Shown here: piece after piece, positions 9,115 through 16,712 of the stretch | How positions within the stretch are numbered: the first letter of the stretch is position 1 | How the letters are laid out: every line of letters begins with the position of its first letter | Origin: Gimesia aquarii | GTDB taxonomy: Bacteria; Planctomycetota; Planctomycetia; Planctomycetales; Planctomycetaceae | Direction of reading: 5' to 3' | NCBI RefSeq assembly: GCF_007748175.1 | Contig: NZ_CP037422.1 | Location: 5,658,334 to 5,722,333, forward strand | DNA length: 64,000 nt | Position numbers and translations under genes: made by a program | Notes under the pieces: model-generated | The model's input: the letters and a program-made list of their open reading frames with translations, nothing else | Database searches by the model: none | Told to the model about the DNA's origin: nothing

Positions 9115-9202
9115 CTCAAATATATAACGCCGGAATTCAATGGCGCTCCATAGATCAGTGAGCAATAGTTTGTTAGGGAGTTGGTTGTCAGAGGATCAAC
9201 AA

Positions 9203-9261
9203 TGTCTGGGTAATACGTGTTACCCGGTCACTTGTTTGGGTATACATCGTTTCCCAGACAC
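9203..9261. repeat. palindromic repeats, GGGTAA family, copies 7 and 8
   Basis: Two copies lie head to tail: 9203-9230 (TGTCTGGGTAA facing TTACCCGGTCA) and 9233-9261 (TGTTTGGGTA facing TTTCCCAGACA). Each can form a hairpin with a 6-nt loop. Confidence 0.7.
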
Positions 9262-9377
9262 TTTTAGCATTGTTGTAAAATCATTTCATTTTTTAAATAA
9301 TCAAACAATAGAAAAAATATCTAAGTTGTAAAATCAATAAACCTTAATTGTTCTTACATTGCTAAAGTATAATTAAT

Positions 9378-9701
9378 ATGACAAAAAACAAAGCGTATAA
9401 ACTAGCTGAGTTGATAATTCAAGGAGCCATTGGAAACAAGGAAGATTTTCTTTCACTGCATGGGATGGACATTGATGAACTCCCAGAATCGATAGGACAA
9501 CTTTCTCAGCTAACAGATTTAGATCTTGGTGGAAATATACTTACATCGTTGCCTGAATCATTAGGAGAACTTACTCAATTAACAGAGTTAGACCTTTCTT
9601 TAAATGATTTAGAATTGCTTCCAGAATCAATTGGCCAGCTTACTCAATTAAAAAGTTTGGTAATTGATGCCAAAACAATAATGGACCAGGTCTCTTTTTG
9701 A
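9378..9701 (+). CDS. leucine-rich repeat protein, probably 3'-truncated
   Basis: A 107-residue protein with three 23-residue leucine-rich repeats of the bacterial type (LPESIGQLSQLTDLDLGGN, LPESLGELTQLTELDLSLN and LPESIGQLTQLKSL) at about 35-100, after a 30-residue helical N-terminus. LRR proteins bind other proteins. The last eight codons (IMDQVSF and stop) are read from a copy of the dispersed CAGGTCTCTTTT repeat, so the gene was most likely cut off by recombination at that element and has lost further repeats. The DNA is more AT-rich than core genes nearby. No signal peptide. Probably a remnant. Confidence 0.65.
   Translation: MTKNKAYKLAELIIQGAIGNKEDFLSLHGMDIDELPESIGQLSQLTDLDLGGNILTSLPESLGELTQLTELDLSLNDLELLPESIGQLTQLKSLVIDAKTIMDQVSF
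9677..9700 (+). repeat. CAGGTCTCTTTT element, copy a
   Basis: AATAATGGACCAGGTCTCTT followed by TTTG. It overlaps the 3' end of the LRR frame and lies 23 nt beyond the stop codon of the minus-strand gene at 9724-10122. One of seven clear copies, all in this orientation. Confidence 0.8.
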
Positions 9702-9723
9702 CGCTCCGATTTGCAAACTAAGA

Positions 9724-10122
9724 TCATTCGATTTCATTTTCAATCCACTGCTTAAGATATTTTCTGATCTTGTGTTCGTCTTTTACGCTAGTGGTATATC
9801 CAGGGCGAAAGTTTAAATGTGTCACAACTTCGGAACGACACCAGACTTCATTTTCACAAAATCCATATGCATCGATCATTCTCTCACACTTGCACCCATC
9901 TGTGTAAATCTCAAAATGAGAAGGTAAAACGAAGGACTCAAGAAAGACTTTATTATTGTCAATATCCTCCTCTGGCAACTTATGCGCGACTGGAACTTTA
10001 TCCCCTTGCTGCCATATTAAAAGCATGCAAGGTCCATCTTTACCTTGCCAACCTTCGAGAACTGAATTGCAGGCAGGGCAATGAAGAGGTGGATCAGGAA
10101 TGTAATAATCGAACATGCCCAT
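9724..10122 (-). CDS. small cysteine-containing protein of unknown function
   Basis: A 132-residue protein starting MGMFDYYIPDPPLHCPACNS. The Cys15-X2-Cys18 knuckle, with further cysteines at 32, 77, 79, 89 and 95, suggests a zinc ribbon split along the chain. The N-terminal pattern (MGMFD, CPxC, then WQGKDGPC) is one I associate with small orphan proteins often found beside polymorphic toxins, but the function is unknown. It stands alone and is followed by a copy of the CAGGTCTCTTTT element. Cytoplasmic, no signal peptide. Confidence 0.65.
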   Translation of the reverse strand: MGMFDYYIPDPPLHCPACNSVLEGWQGKDGPCMLLIWQQGDKVPVAHKLPEEDIDNNKVFLESFVLPSHFEIYTDGCKCERMIDAYGFCENEVWCRSEVVTHLNFRPGYTTSVKDEHKIRKYLKQWIENEIE

Positions 10123-10176
10123 GAATCATATAGCCTAAACAAGAATCCTTAGATAATGAAGTCTTTTAACAGAAAC

Positions 10177-10200
10177 AATAATAGACTAGGTTTTTTTGGT
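10177..10200 (+). repeat. CAGGTCTCTTTT element, copy b
   Basis: AATAATAGACTAGGTTTTTT and TGGT; a diverged copy. Together with the gene fragment next to it, it forms one half of a direct repeat of about 260 bp with 14255-14520. Confidence 0.75.
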
Positions 10201-10210
10201 ATTCCATATC

Positions 10211-10440
10211 TCATTTCATATTGAAATCCAACGCATTACACCCATTGAATTTGGCGAATGCCAACAATTTTGATTTCATTTTTTTCTGTAATAAGCTCGG
10301 GTCCACATTTTTTTCGTAGTGAATGGATAGAATCATCAGCCTATGATTGCTTCGATCTGCTTTGCAATCGATCCGGACGACAAATCGGCTGCCCTGGAGG
10401 ACAGGCAGCGAAAAATAGCCATACTTTCGTTTGGGGCGGG
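10211..10440 (-). pseudogene. 3' fragment of a YcaQ-type DNA glycosylase gene
   Basis: This stretch matches the 3' end of the complete gene at 14291-15421. I judge the nucleotide match at roughly 85-90 percent by eye. The minus-strand frame is intact for about 75 codons (YGYFSLPVLQGSRFVVRIDC and onward) up to the stop at 10211, with mostly conservative changes. Nothing upstream encodes the rest of the enzyme, so it cannot be functional. The open frame means the copy comes from a gene that was under selection until recently, for example an allele of another strain. A short stretch reading like a membrane protein tail abuts it at 10442. Confidence 0.8.
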
Positions 10441-10441
10441 G

Positions 10442-10558
10442 TCAGCCATTGTTCTCCATCCGCTTGTTCGGTGTCCCCGCGAGAAGCCAGAAGGCGATTC
10501 CGAAGCTGAAATACTCGATGAGCAAAATAAGCCAGTTGATATCGAAGAAAAACGAGAG
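10442..10558 (-). pseudogene. possible membrane-protein gene fragment
   Basis: On the minus strand one frame reads a hydrophobic segment (NWLILLIEYFSFGIAFWLLA) followed by a short polar tail and a stop. This resembles the C-terminal transmembrane end of a lost membrane protein. It abuts the glycosylase fragment on one side and a GGGGTCAGACCC sequence on the other. The evidence is composition only. Confidence 0.3.
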
Positions 10559-10606
10559 GGGTGGAGAAAAGGGGTCAGACCCAAAAGTGTTCCCAAAGCA
10601 TTGAGA

Positions 10607-10672
10607 TCCAGAATTCGTTTTCGTGAGGTTCGTGTATTTCGTGGTTACACTAACTCATCTTTTATAAGGGAA
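10607..10672 (+). repeat. TTCGTG-type dispersed repeat, copy 2
   Basis: Second copy of the element at 6312-6370, with the additional 9-nt unit AGGTTCGTG. Same orientation. It lies in the gene-free stretch (10123-10910) before the Cys-rich operon. Confidence 0.7.
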
Positions 10673-10910
10673 ATAAATTTGACAATTCCTTGAAACCTGC
10701 GCCTGAGATTTGCAACTTCAAAAGCACTCTTTAAACCCAATACGAATAGATCAGGCCTCCTAAAGTTAACTTTAAATTAATTGTATATTAATGTTTCGTG
10801 ATAATGTGAATTTTGTACATAATGGAATTGAAATAACTGTACTGAATAAGTACATAAGATCATTTTCTGAGGCATTTGATAACCAAAATCAGAGAAAGGG
10901 TATTTTAATT

Positions 10911-11432
10911 ATGTATACATTTAAAATAGGTGGTTTTTGTTTACTGTTAACAAGCTTTATAGCAGTCACTGTTTATTGGAGCTTGGGTGTTTTGGATATT
11001 AGGACATTATATGGAGCTGGTTTGACAGCAGCAGAAAATTGTAAAGAACCATGCAGTGATACTGGTTTAACTAGTGTCATTGAGTGTGCAGACTACAAAG
11101 GTGAAGTCGGTCAATGCGAATTAGATAAGTGTTTTTTAAACACCGTACGATTGCTAAAGTGTACGCCACCACCAGGACCGGCAGGTTCAGGAAACCAAGC
11201 TTGTCAGTGGGGAGAAGACCCATTAGATTGGCAACGATGGATTATAGAGAGAGAAGATGATTGCACAGATGGTGGTCCGAATACAGATACGTTTGGAGTG
11301 TGTGAGGGATCGCCATATTCTGCTGCATACACTCCATGTACGACTAGTTCTTGTACAGGAACTCTTATTGCAGATCAAGCGTGGGAGTTAGATCGTCCTA
11401 TTTGCGGTACTCCTGGGACACCCATCCCTTAG
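10911..11432 (+). CDS. secreted or membrane-anchored cysteine-rich protein
   Basis: I place the start at the ATG at 10911, where a hydrophobic segment of about 20 residues (GGFCLLLTSFIAVTVYWSLG) begins within eight residues. A longer frame from 10791 adds 40 hydrophilic residues ahead of it. The 173-residue product has 12 cysteines after that segment, spread over 130 residues and often next to Pro, Asp or Ser, plus a PPPGP stretch. This suggests a disulfide-bonded extracytoplasmic protein. The family is not recognised. It is the first of three plus-strand genes (with 11583 and 12691) in an AT-rich module bounded by two CAGGTCTCTTTT elements. A link to the C39-like gene of the module, such as processing by it, is conjecture. 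Confidence 0.6.
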   Translation: MYTFKIGGFCLLLTSFIAVTVYWSLGVLDIRTLYGAGLTAAENCKEPCSDTGLTSVIECADYKGEVGQCELDKCFLNTVRLLKCTPPPGPAGSGNQACQWGEDPLDWQRWIIEREDDCTDGGPNTDTFGVCEGSPYSAAYTPCTTSSCTGTLIADQAWELDRPICGTPGTPIP

Positions 11433-11582
11433 AAGCATGCAATCAATAATGATGCTCTTATTATTCAAAAGAAAATCCCAATGGGACCTCGTAGTTACTA
11501 GTTAATCATAATGGAATTGTTTTAGAGAAATTGCTACTCATTTGGTCGGTCAAAATTTTTCTAGAGTTTAAGGTTACTATAA

Positions 11583-12689
11583 ATGAGATCTTTTTTCTTG
11601 TGTGTATGTATTCTAAATTTCTTTTTAGTCCCGTTAAACGCATATGAAATAGATGAATCTAATACGTTGGAGAATCTTAAAAATTATGACTCAATTTATA
11701 TGTCTGGTTTTACTGTTTCGGGAACTCGACAAAGCAAAGACCGGCACCGTCGTAGTCGTTCAGTGTTTGAAGTGAGTCGCAGCTGGAGACTGACCTTTGG
11801 TGGTGATCGTGTTGGATATTTAATGGAGGTGATCGATTACGAGAAACCAAAGTACCAAAATCCTAAATCCAGACCTAAACGCCCTAAGAAACTATCGAAT
11901 TCTGATGAAGTTTTACGAATTCCACTGAGAACCAAGCAATGGGGATATTGGGGACATGATCTCTCAGGAAATCACTATGAAGATACAGTTATTACAGTAA
12001 CTCCCAGCGGCAAAGTGACTGATACGGGAAAAATGCACAATTCATCCTTATTTGCACCTAGAGGTGAGGGACCACTTGCTCCGAGACGAGCTGTTTTGTG
12101 GTCTTTGGGCCGTTTCTTTTCAAAACATATTGATAAAGTTACTCAAGTCGAACATTCTGCAGACGGCCTTATTCGTGTATCAGCACTGGGAAAGAAAAAT
12201 GAACTGCAAGTTGGCCGGTGGGAGTTTGAGATTGAGCCTAACGCATCTTGGATGATTAGGAAAGCGCGGTTTTATCGAGATCGATATCCCGACCGCATCA
12301 ATGTAGAGATGAAAAATGAAGGAACTGTGTGGAGTGGAGCCTACTGCATTCCTAAAACAGCTACTATTAATCATTGGGGCCCAATTGGGAATGTTGAGAC
12401 AGAGTATTTCACATTTGAGCCAGTGGTCGAAAGTTTCGACGAGCAGTTATATTCTGATACTCAGCAAGCTGTTGTAGGTAACCAAATCTCAACATTAACA
12501 GTCCATGATTATCGTGTTTCACCGCCAATAGTCACTCAGCCATTCCGGCCATCCAAACAGACACCAATTACCTTAAAGAAATCTAATAGAATGTGGTGGC
12601 TAATTATTGTGAATTTGGTTGTGTTTGGTGCCATGCTAGTCTACTACATATTGTGGAAACGTCAGCAAACAAATATTAAGGATCCTTAA
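11583..12689 (+). CDS. exported single-pass membrane protein of unknown function
   Basis: A 368-residue protein with an N-terminal signal sequence (FFLCVCILNFFLVPLNA, cleavage likely near residue 20) and one C-terminal transmembrane helix (LIIVNLVVFGAMLVYYIL, about 340-358) followed by a short basic tail. The bulk is therefore extracytoplasmic and membrane-anchored. The middle has beta-rich sequence with aromatic residues and a RRSRSVFEVSRSW region. I recognise no family, though its overall form resembles planctomycete proteins of LolA/outer-membrane-sorting type. It lies 150 nt after the Cys-rich gene and 1 nt before the C39-DUF1573 gene, so the last two are almost certainly co-translated. 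Confidence 0.65.
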   Translation: MRSFFLCVCILNFFLVPLNAYEIDESNTLENLKNYDSIYMSGFTVSGTRQSKDRHRRSRSVFEVSRSWRLTFGGDRVGYLMEVIDYEKPKYQNPKSRPKRPKKLSNSDEVLRIPLRTKQWGYWGHDLSGNHYEDTVITVTPSGKVTDTGKMHNSSLFAPRGEGPLAPRRAVLWSLGRFFSKHIDKVTQVEHSADGLIRVSALGKKNELQVGRWEFEIEPNASWMIRKARFYRDRYPDRINVEMKNEGTVWSGAYCIPKTATINHWGPIGNVETEYFTFEPVVESFDEQLYSDTQQAVVGNQISTLTVHDYRVSPPIVTQPFRPSKQTPITLKKSNRMWWLIIVNLVVFGAMLVYYILWKRQQTNIKDP

Positions 12690-12690
12690 T

Positions 12691-14256
12691 ATGAAACACT
12701 TACACCTTTGGGTAATCGTGTGTGCGTGTGTTTTCATTGGTGTTTCTTCTGGCATTATATTGAGACTATTTACTACCGTTACAGATTTACCACACACAGA
12801 ACTAACATCTCAGCTTAATCCATCTGACCCCAAATATCAGGATGTGATGTGTGGTCCCGTGAGCCTGTTTGTTGCTTTGGGACTTCTTGGTATTAGTAGC
12901 TCTCAGTCGGATATTGCCTCTAAATGCAAAGTGACGCACCGAGGTGTAACTTTTGCAGAGCTAGAAAGCATTGCTAATAGTGACAGTCGGGTTAGGGCCA
13001 GGATCCAACGACTTAACTGGGATGAATTGAGCCTATTAGACGGCGTAGCAGTATTATTTGTAAAGGGGGACCATTTTATAACAGTGGACCCGCGTGAGAA
13101 ACGGTACGACATTATTAAGAGTGTTGGGTTGCGGGTTTATGAACCTAAACGCCCGGCACAGTGGTGGTCACGTGAAAAATTGGAAGGAGTATGGGATGGG
13201 GAGACTTTAGTAATTTCTTCCCAAATAATTCCTGACCACGAGATTCCTTTAGGATCATTAATCGATTGGGACAAGTGTTTTCTTGACCAAGGAATCGTAA
13301 AAGATACTCCTGTTGTTAATTATCGGTTTTCATTTTGTAATATTGGCAATAAAGACCTCATTGTTTATGAAGTTCAAACGAGTTGTGGCTGCCTAGACTA
13401 TAACCTAAGTAAAAAGCAGCTTAGTCCTGGTGAGTCTGCCCACATCGAAGTGAGACTAGACACTAAGAATAAAGAAGGATATGTAGAGCAATATGTGACT
13501 GTAAAGACAAACGAATTGAGAAATCCGATATCTATGCTGACGATGGCAGGAGGGATACCAAGAGCCCGTGTAATCTCCAGTGATGCAATTAGTTTTGAGG
13601 ATTTACCTCGGGGAAATAATACATCCAAAAAGTTTTACGTAGCCGATCCTGGATTCAACGGTGCTAAGATACTTGATACTCGTTTTGTGCCTAACCCTGA
13701 TTCAAATGTAGGAGAACATTTGAACTGTTCGATTTCCTACGAGTTGATAGGAAAGGACACCGGCCGTGTTGCATCACTCGCTGGATTCCATACTAAATCT
13801 GATGATTATGAGGTACAGGTTTCGTTTGAAGCGAATAAGATGTGTCCATTAGGTGCTTATCAAGGAGTGGTCTATATAACTCTCGAAGTTAATGGCGTCC
13901 TCAAAACACATAAAGTGTTTGTAGAAGGTGTAGTTGTGCAAGATGTACGCCCAGTCCCGCGCGTAGCATTGATTACACTTGATCCAGAAGGTACTGGTAG
14001 CGTATCTATTCAATTGCATAGCTATTCGAAACAGGAAATTCGAGTCGTAAAAATGTGGTCGGATGGCAAGAACTCATTGAAGGTTAGGCCGGAAGATGAA
14101 TCGGAATCTGCAAACAAAAAGTATGTAATTACGGCGCAGACCTCCGACATTGTTGCTGGTACTGCTCCCGTAAATCAAACTGTCGTATTTATGCTCGAGG
14201 GGGGGGCTGAGGTTTCTGTGCCTGTAGCTTTATTTATGCCACCAAAAACAAATTAA
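12691..14256 (+). CDS. membrane-anchored C39-like peptidase fused to DUF1573
   Basis: A 521-residue protein. An N-terminal membrane anchor (residues 6-27) is followed by a papain-like C39 domain: Gln50, Cys54 in MCGPVSLF, His128 in GDHFITVDP and Asp133, so the catalytic triad looks complete. From about residue 207 comes DUF1573 (NIGNKDLIVYEVQTSCGC at 217-234), an immunoglobulin-like domain common in planctomycete and Bacteroidetes surface proteins. A second beta-rich region fills the rest. C39 domains normally cut double-glycine leaders inside ABC transporters; here no ATPase or transporter is attached, and the peptidase faces outward. Last gene of the three-gene module; its stop overlaps the next repeat element. 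Confidence 0.75.
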   Translation: MKHLHLWVIVCACVFIGVSSGIILRLFTTVTDLPHTELTSQLNPSDPKYQDVMCGPVSLFVALGLLGISSSQSDIASKCKVTHRGVTFAELESIANSDSRVRARIQRLNWDELSLLDGVAVLFVKGDHFITVDPREKRYDIIKSVGLRVYEPKRPAQWWSREKLEGVWDGETLVISSQIIPDHEIPLGSLIDWDKCFLDQGIVKDTPVVNYRFSFCNIGNKDLIVYEVQTSCGCLDYNLSKKQLSPGESAHIEVRLDTKNKEGYVEQYVTVKTNELRNPISMLTMAGGIPRARVISSDAISFEDLPRGNNTSKKFYVADPGFNGAKILDTRFVPNPDSNVGEHLNCSISYELIGKDTGRVASLAGFHTKSDDYEVQVSFEANKMCPLGAYQGVVYITLEVNGVLKTHKVFVEGVVVQDVRPVPRVALITLDPEGTGSVSIQLHSYSKQEIRVVKMWSDGKNSLKVRPEDESESANKKYVITAQTSDIVAGTAPVNQTVVFMLEGGAEVSVPVALFMPPKTN

Positions 14257-14280
14257 TAATAGACCAGGTCTCTTTTTGGT
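14255..14280 (+). repeat. CAGGTCTCTTTT element, copy c
   Basis: AATAATAGACCAGGTCTCTT then TTTGGT. It begins in the stop codon of the C39-DUF1573 gene and ends 10 nt before the stop codon of the opposing glycosylase gene. The flanks AATA(GA)CC and GGTATT can pair around the conserved loop. Confidence 0.85.
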
Positions 14281-14290
14281 ATTCCATATC

Positions 14291-15421
14291 TCATTTCACG
14301 TTGAATTCCACTGCGTTGCATCCATTGAATTTGGCGAATGCCAATAATTTTGATTTCATTTTTTTCTGTAATAAACTCTGATCTACATTTTTTTCGTAGT
14401 GAATGGATTGAACGATCAGCTTGTGCTTGCTTCGATCTGCTTTGCAATCGATCCGGGCAACAAAGCGGCTGCCCTGGAGGACCGGTAGCGAAAAATAGCC
14501 ATACTTTCTTTTGGGTGCAGGAACGTAGCATTCAATCTTATAATCAAAATCAAACAAGGTGATCAGCTTATTTCTTTGAATGATCAAATTGTCAAACGGG
14601 GATAGAATGTGAATTTTAGGGCCGACTCTGGGGATGTTCTCTAATGCTTGTCTGAGAGCAAAATAAGGCTCGTCAACTCCTTCTACGGCGACTTGTGATA
14701 TCTCTCCCGCGGCCACCATTTCGTTGAGGGTCGTCAAAACGGTTTTCTTGGTTTGCGCTTTGCGCATGTAGGCAATTTCGCTTACAGAGGCTAATCCATG
14801 ATGCTGCAGCGTTCTTTGAATCAGAAATCGGGCATAGTCGGTTTCGCTGGGTAGTGTCGTGTCTACAGAACCGGGAATCACATTCTCGGGGAGATCGTAT
14901 ACTTTCTGAAACCCTTCTCGGCGGGTAATTTCCAGCTTGCCTTCAAGAAACAGTCTCTCTAACGCTTTTTTGGCTGGTTTCCAATCCCACCATCCCGATT
15001 TGCCTTTCTTTGTCATCTCAAAGTCTTTGGATCGCAGCGGACCTTCTTTGCGGATCCTGGTTAAAACCTGTTTCATCATTTTCAGGTCTTTGGGGTACCA
15101 GGAAGCCTCGCGTTTTTGAAATTCTTTCTTCAGTGGTAAAGAATACCGGTAGTCTTTCATCGGCAGGTAAGAGGCGGCATGACTCCAATACTCAAACGCA
15201 TCTCGTGATTCAATGAGATTGTCCAGGTCGGTTGGACTGTATTTTGGGTTTCGACTCCAGAACACATGGTGATGAGCACGTTCCACGACAGAGATGGTAT
15301 CAATCTGAACGTACCCCAGATGCTCAATGATTTGCACGGGATCTAAAGCGGGTCCTGTCAGCTTCTGACTAGCCACCATCAAACGCTGTGCGGATTTCAA
15401 TGGCAACTTGATGGTTTTCAT
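14291..15421 (-). CDS. ycaQ: YcaQ/AlkZ-type DNA glycosylase, winged-helix family
   Basis: This 376-residue protein belongs to the HTH_42 family of winged-helix DNA glycosylases; E. coli YcaQ unhooks interstrand crosslinks and N7-alkylated guanine. The catalytic Q-hydrophobic-D motif is present as Gln39-Ile40-Asp41 in GYVQIDTISVVERAHHHVFW. Other family segments are visible, including AFEYWSHAASYLP near residue 97 and ILSPFDNLIIQR near 270. The length is close to that of E. coli YcaQ. It sits alone on the minus strand within the mosaic region. Its 3' end plus the adjacent repeat element is duplicated, in diverged form, at 10177-10440. Self-resistance to a natural genotoxin is known for relatives, but no biosynthetic cluster is seen here. 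Confidence 0.88.
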   Translation of the reverse strand: MKTIKLPLKSAQRLMVASQKLTGPALDPVQIIEHLGYVQIDTISVVERAHHHVFWSRNPKYSPTDLDNLIESRDAFEYWSHAASYLPMKDYRYSLPLKKEFQKREASWYPKDLKMMKQVLTRIRKEGPLRSKDFEMTKKGKSGWWDWKPAKKALERLFLEGKLEITRREGFQKVYDLPENVIPGSVDTTLPSETDYARFLIQRTLQHHGLASVSEIAYMRKAQTKKTVLTTLNEMVAAGEISQVAVEGVDEPYFALRQALENIPRVGPKIHILSPFDNLIIQRNKLITLFDFDYKIECYVPAPKRKYGYFSLPVLQGSRFVARIDCKADRSKHKLIVQSIHYEKNVDQSLLQKKMKSKLLAFAKFNGCNAVEFNVK

Positions 15422-15650
15422 CTCGGGGATTTTTTAGAGAACCTAAAAGAATAATTGATCGACACAATCAGGCATCGTTCATTCTGCACCTGCCTGAGAA
15501 TGATAAAGTTGCGTAGAACACGTCAACGAGAGCGTAGAAAACGAAGTGTGAAACCTCAAGTAAGAACTTGACTTCGATTCTCTTTTTCCTAAAAACAATT
15601 TCTTTATTGTTAAGATGGAAAAAAGAAACCAGGATTCTTTAATTCAGAAA

Positions 15651-15686
15651 AAATTATTGGATCAGGTCTCTTTTAGGTATCCGCAA
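15651..15686 (+). repeat. CAGGTCTCTTTT element, copy d
   Basis: AAATTATTGGATCAGGTCTC, then TTTTAGGTATCC. Here GGAT pairs with ATCC across the conserved loop. It is 22-28 nt beyond the stop codon of the VOC gene, in the same orientation as the other copies. The rest of 15422-15707 shows no gene. Confidence 0.75.
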
Positions 15687-15707
15687 AGCATCGAACCACT
15701 ATTGGGG

Positions 15708-16079
15708 CTACTTTCGGAAGGGTTCACCGAATAGAATCTCGTTGCCGTCGGGATCAGAGAGATTAAAGTCCCGCAGACCATATGGTGAGTCTTCGATCTT
15801 TCGTGTAATCTTCGCACTCGCAGCAATACAGGCCTCGTACAGAGCGTCCACATTGGTGACAAATACACAACATCTATTCGACCCCGCCTTATCGCCATCA
15901 CGATCAAGAGCGAGGTGGATGGTGACATCGTCTCGATGAAGCGTTGCATACACAGGGGGATCGGCTTCCAGGTAGCCAGGTTCACAGCCCAGAACACATT
16001 TGTAGAATTCAAGCGAGCGAAGTATGTCTCGGACTAACAGGCATGGCGCGGCACTGTTGAATCTCGCTGTGTCAGGCAT
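15708..16079 (-). CDS. VOC (glyoxalase/bleomycin resistance) family protein
   Basis: A 123-residue single VOC domain: the N-terminal strand-helix FNSAAPCLLVRDILRSLEFY, a middle strand pair, and the C-terminal DFNLSDPDGNEILFGEP with the usual metal-binding Glu. VOC proteins bind a metal and either act on small substrates (glyoxalase, dioxygenase) or sequester drugs. The specific substrate cannot be told. It is a single-gene module between two repeat elements. Confidence 0.85.
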   Translation of the reverse strand: MPDTARFNSAAPCLLVRDILRSLEFYKCVLGCEPGYLEADPPVYATLHRDDVTIHLALDRDGDKAGSNRCCVFVTNVDALYEACIAASAKITRKIEDSPYGLRDFNLSDPDGNEILFGEPFRK

Positions 16080-16345
16080 GTCGTGCTCCTGTACGAAAGG
16101 GAAAACAAAACCAACTCTGTAAAGATTTTGGCGGCGTACTGATTTTCATGCCTTCTACTCAGAACGCGCAAAGAGAGAACTCATTTTAGAGGCATCAATT
16201 TACAACGTCAATTGACAACTGTAGCGCCCTTTTAAATGAACGACTTCGAGTTACAAGGTATCTTTATCCTCACCAATTACTGCAGAATAATTATGAAATA
16301 ATAAGAGACAAAGTTTTTTGTAGAACTTTGATTAGTGGCCCGATA

Positions 16346-16500
16346 TCAGCAATCGCCGGTATCACAAGATGGGTTGCCTTCTGCCTTGCACTTGAGTATG
16401 TTTCCCTGTCTGTCGAACAGGAACTGGCAGCACTCTTTCGGCATCGTTTCAAGAGTTTTGCGGCCGCGTTGGACTTGGGATTTTGTTCCGAAGAGAAATA
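16346..16500 (-). pseudogene. 3' fragment of a SigZ-like sigma factor gene
   Basis: The minus strand encodes an open C-terminal piece ending in KAEGNPSCDTGDC and stop. It matches the last 45-50 codons of the complete sigma factor gene at 24666-25244, with substitutions such as MPKECCQFLFDRQGN for MLKECCQFQFDKQGN. Upstream of about 16487 the similarity continues with a frameshift and then stops. It lacks the core-binding and DNA-binding regions and must be inactive. The rest of 16080-16712 holds no gene that I can support. Confidence 0.8.
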
Positions 16501-16712
16501 AGGGACAGCCTCCCTTAAATTGAACTGAGGCGCGTCTGAATTGATAAAATTACAAAAGTGACCGAGATGGGAAAACCAGAACATGTTTCAGGGCCTATTC
16601 GTTCTGTAAATATGGCTTGGCTGATTTTTTGACGTTAGTGATTCGCCACTCCGCTCTATGGACCTGTTGGGCCACATTTGCGCGGTGACGAACAGCTTTG
16701 AGTACCCTCTTG

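Noticed and set aside
6577-9261. Palindromes as a CRISPR array
   Set aside because: Spacing is irregular, copies differ in the stems, there are no uniform spacers and no cas genes.
10343-10693. 116-codon plus-strand frame
   Set aside because: It runs opposite to the glycosylase-gene fragment and into a dispersed repeat; it is a shadow frame.
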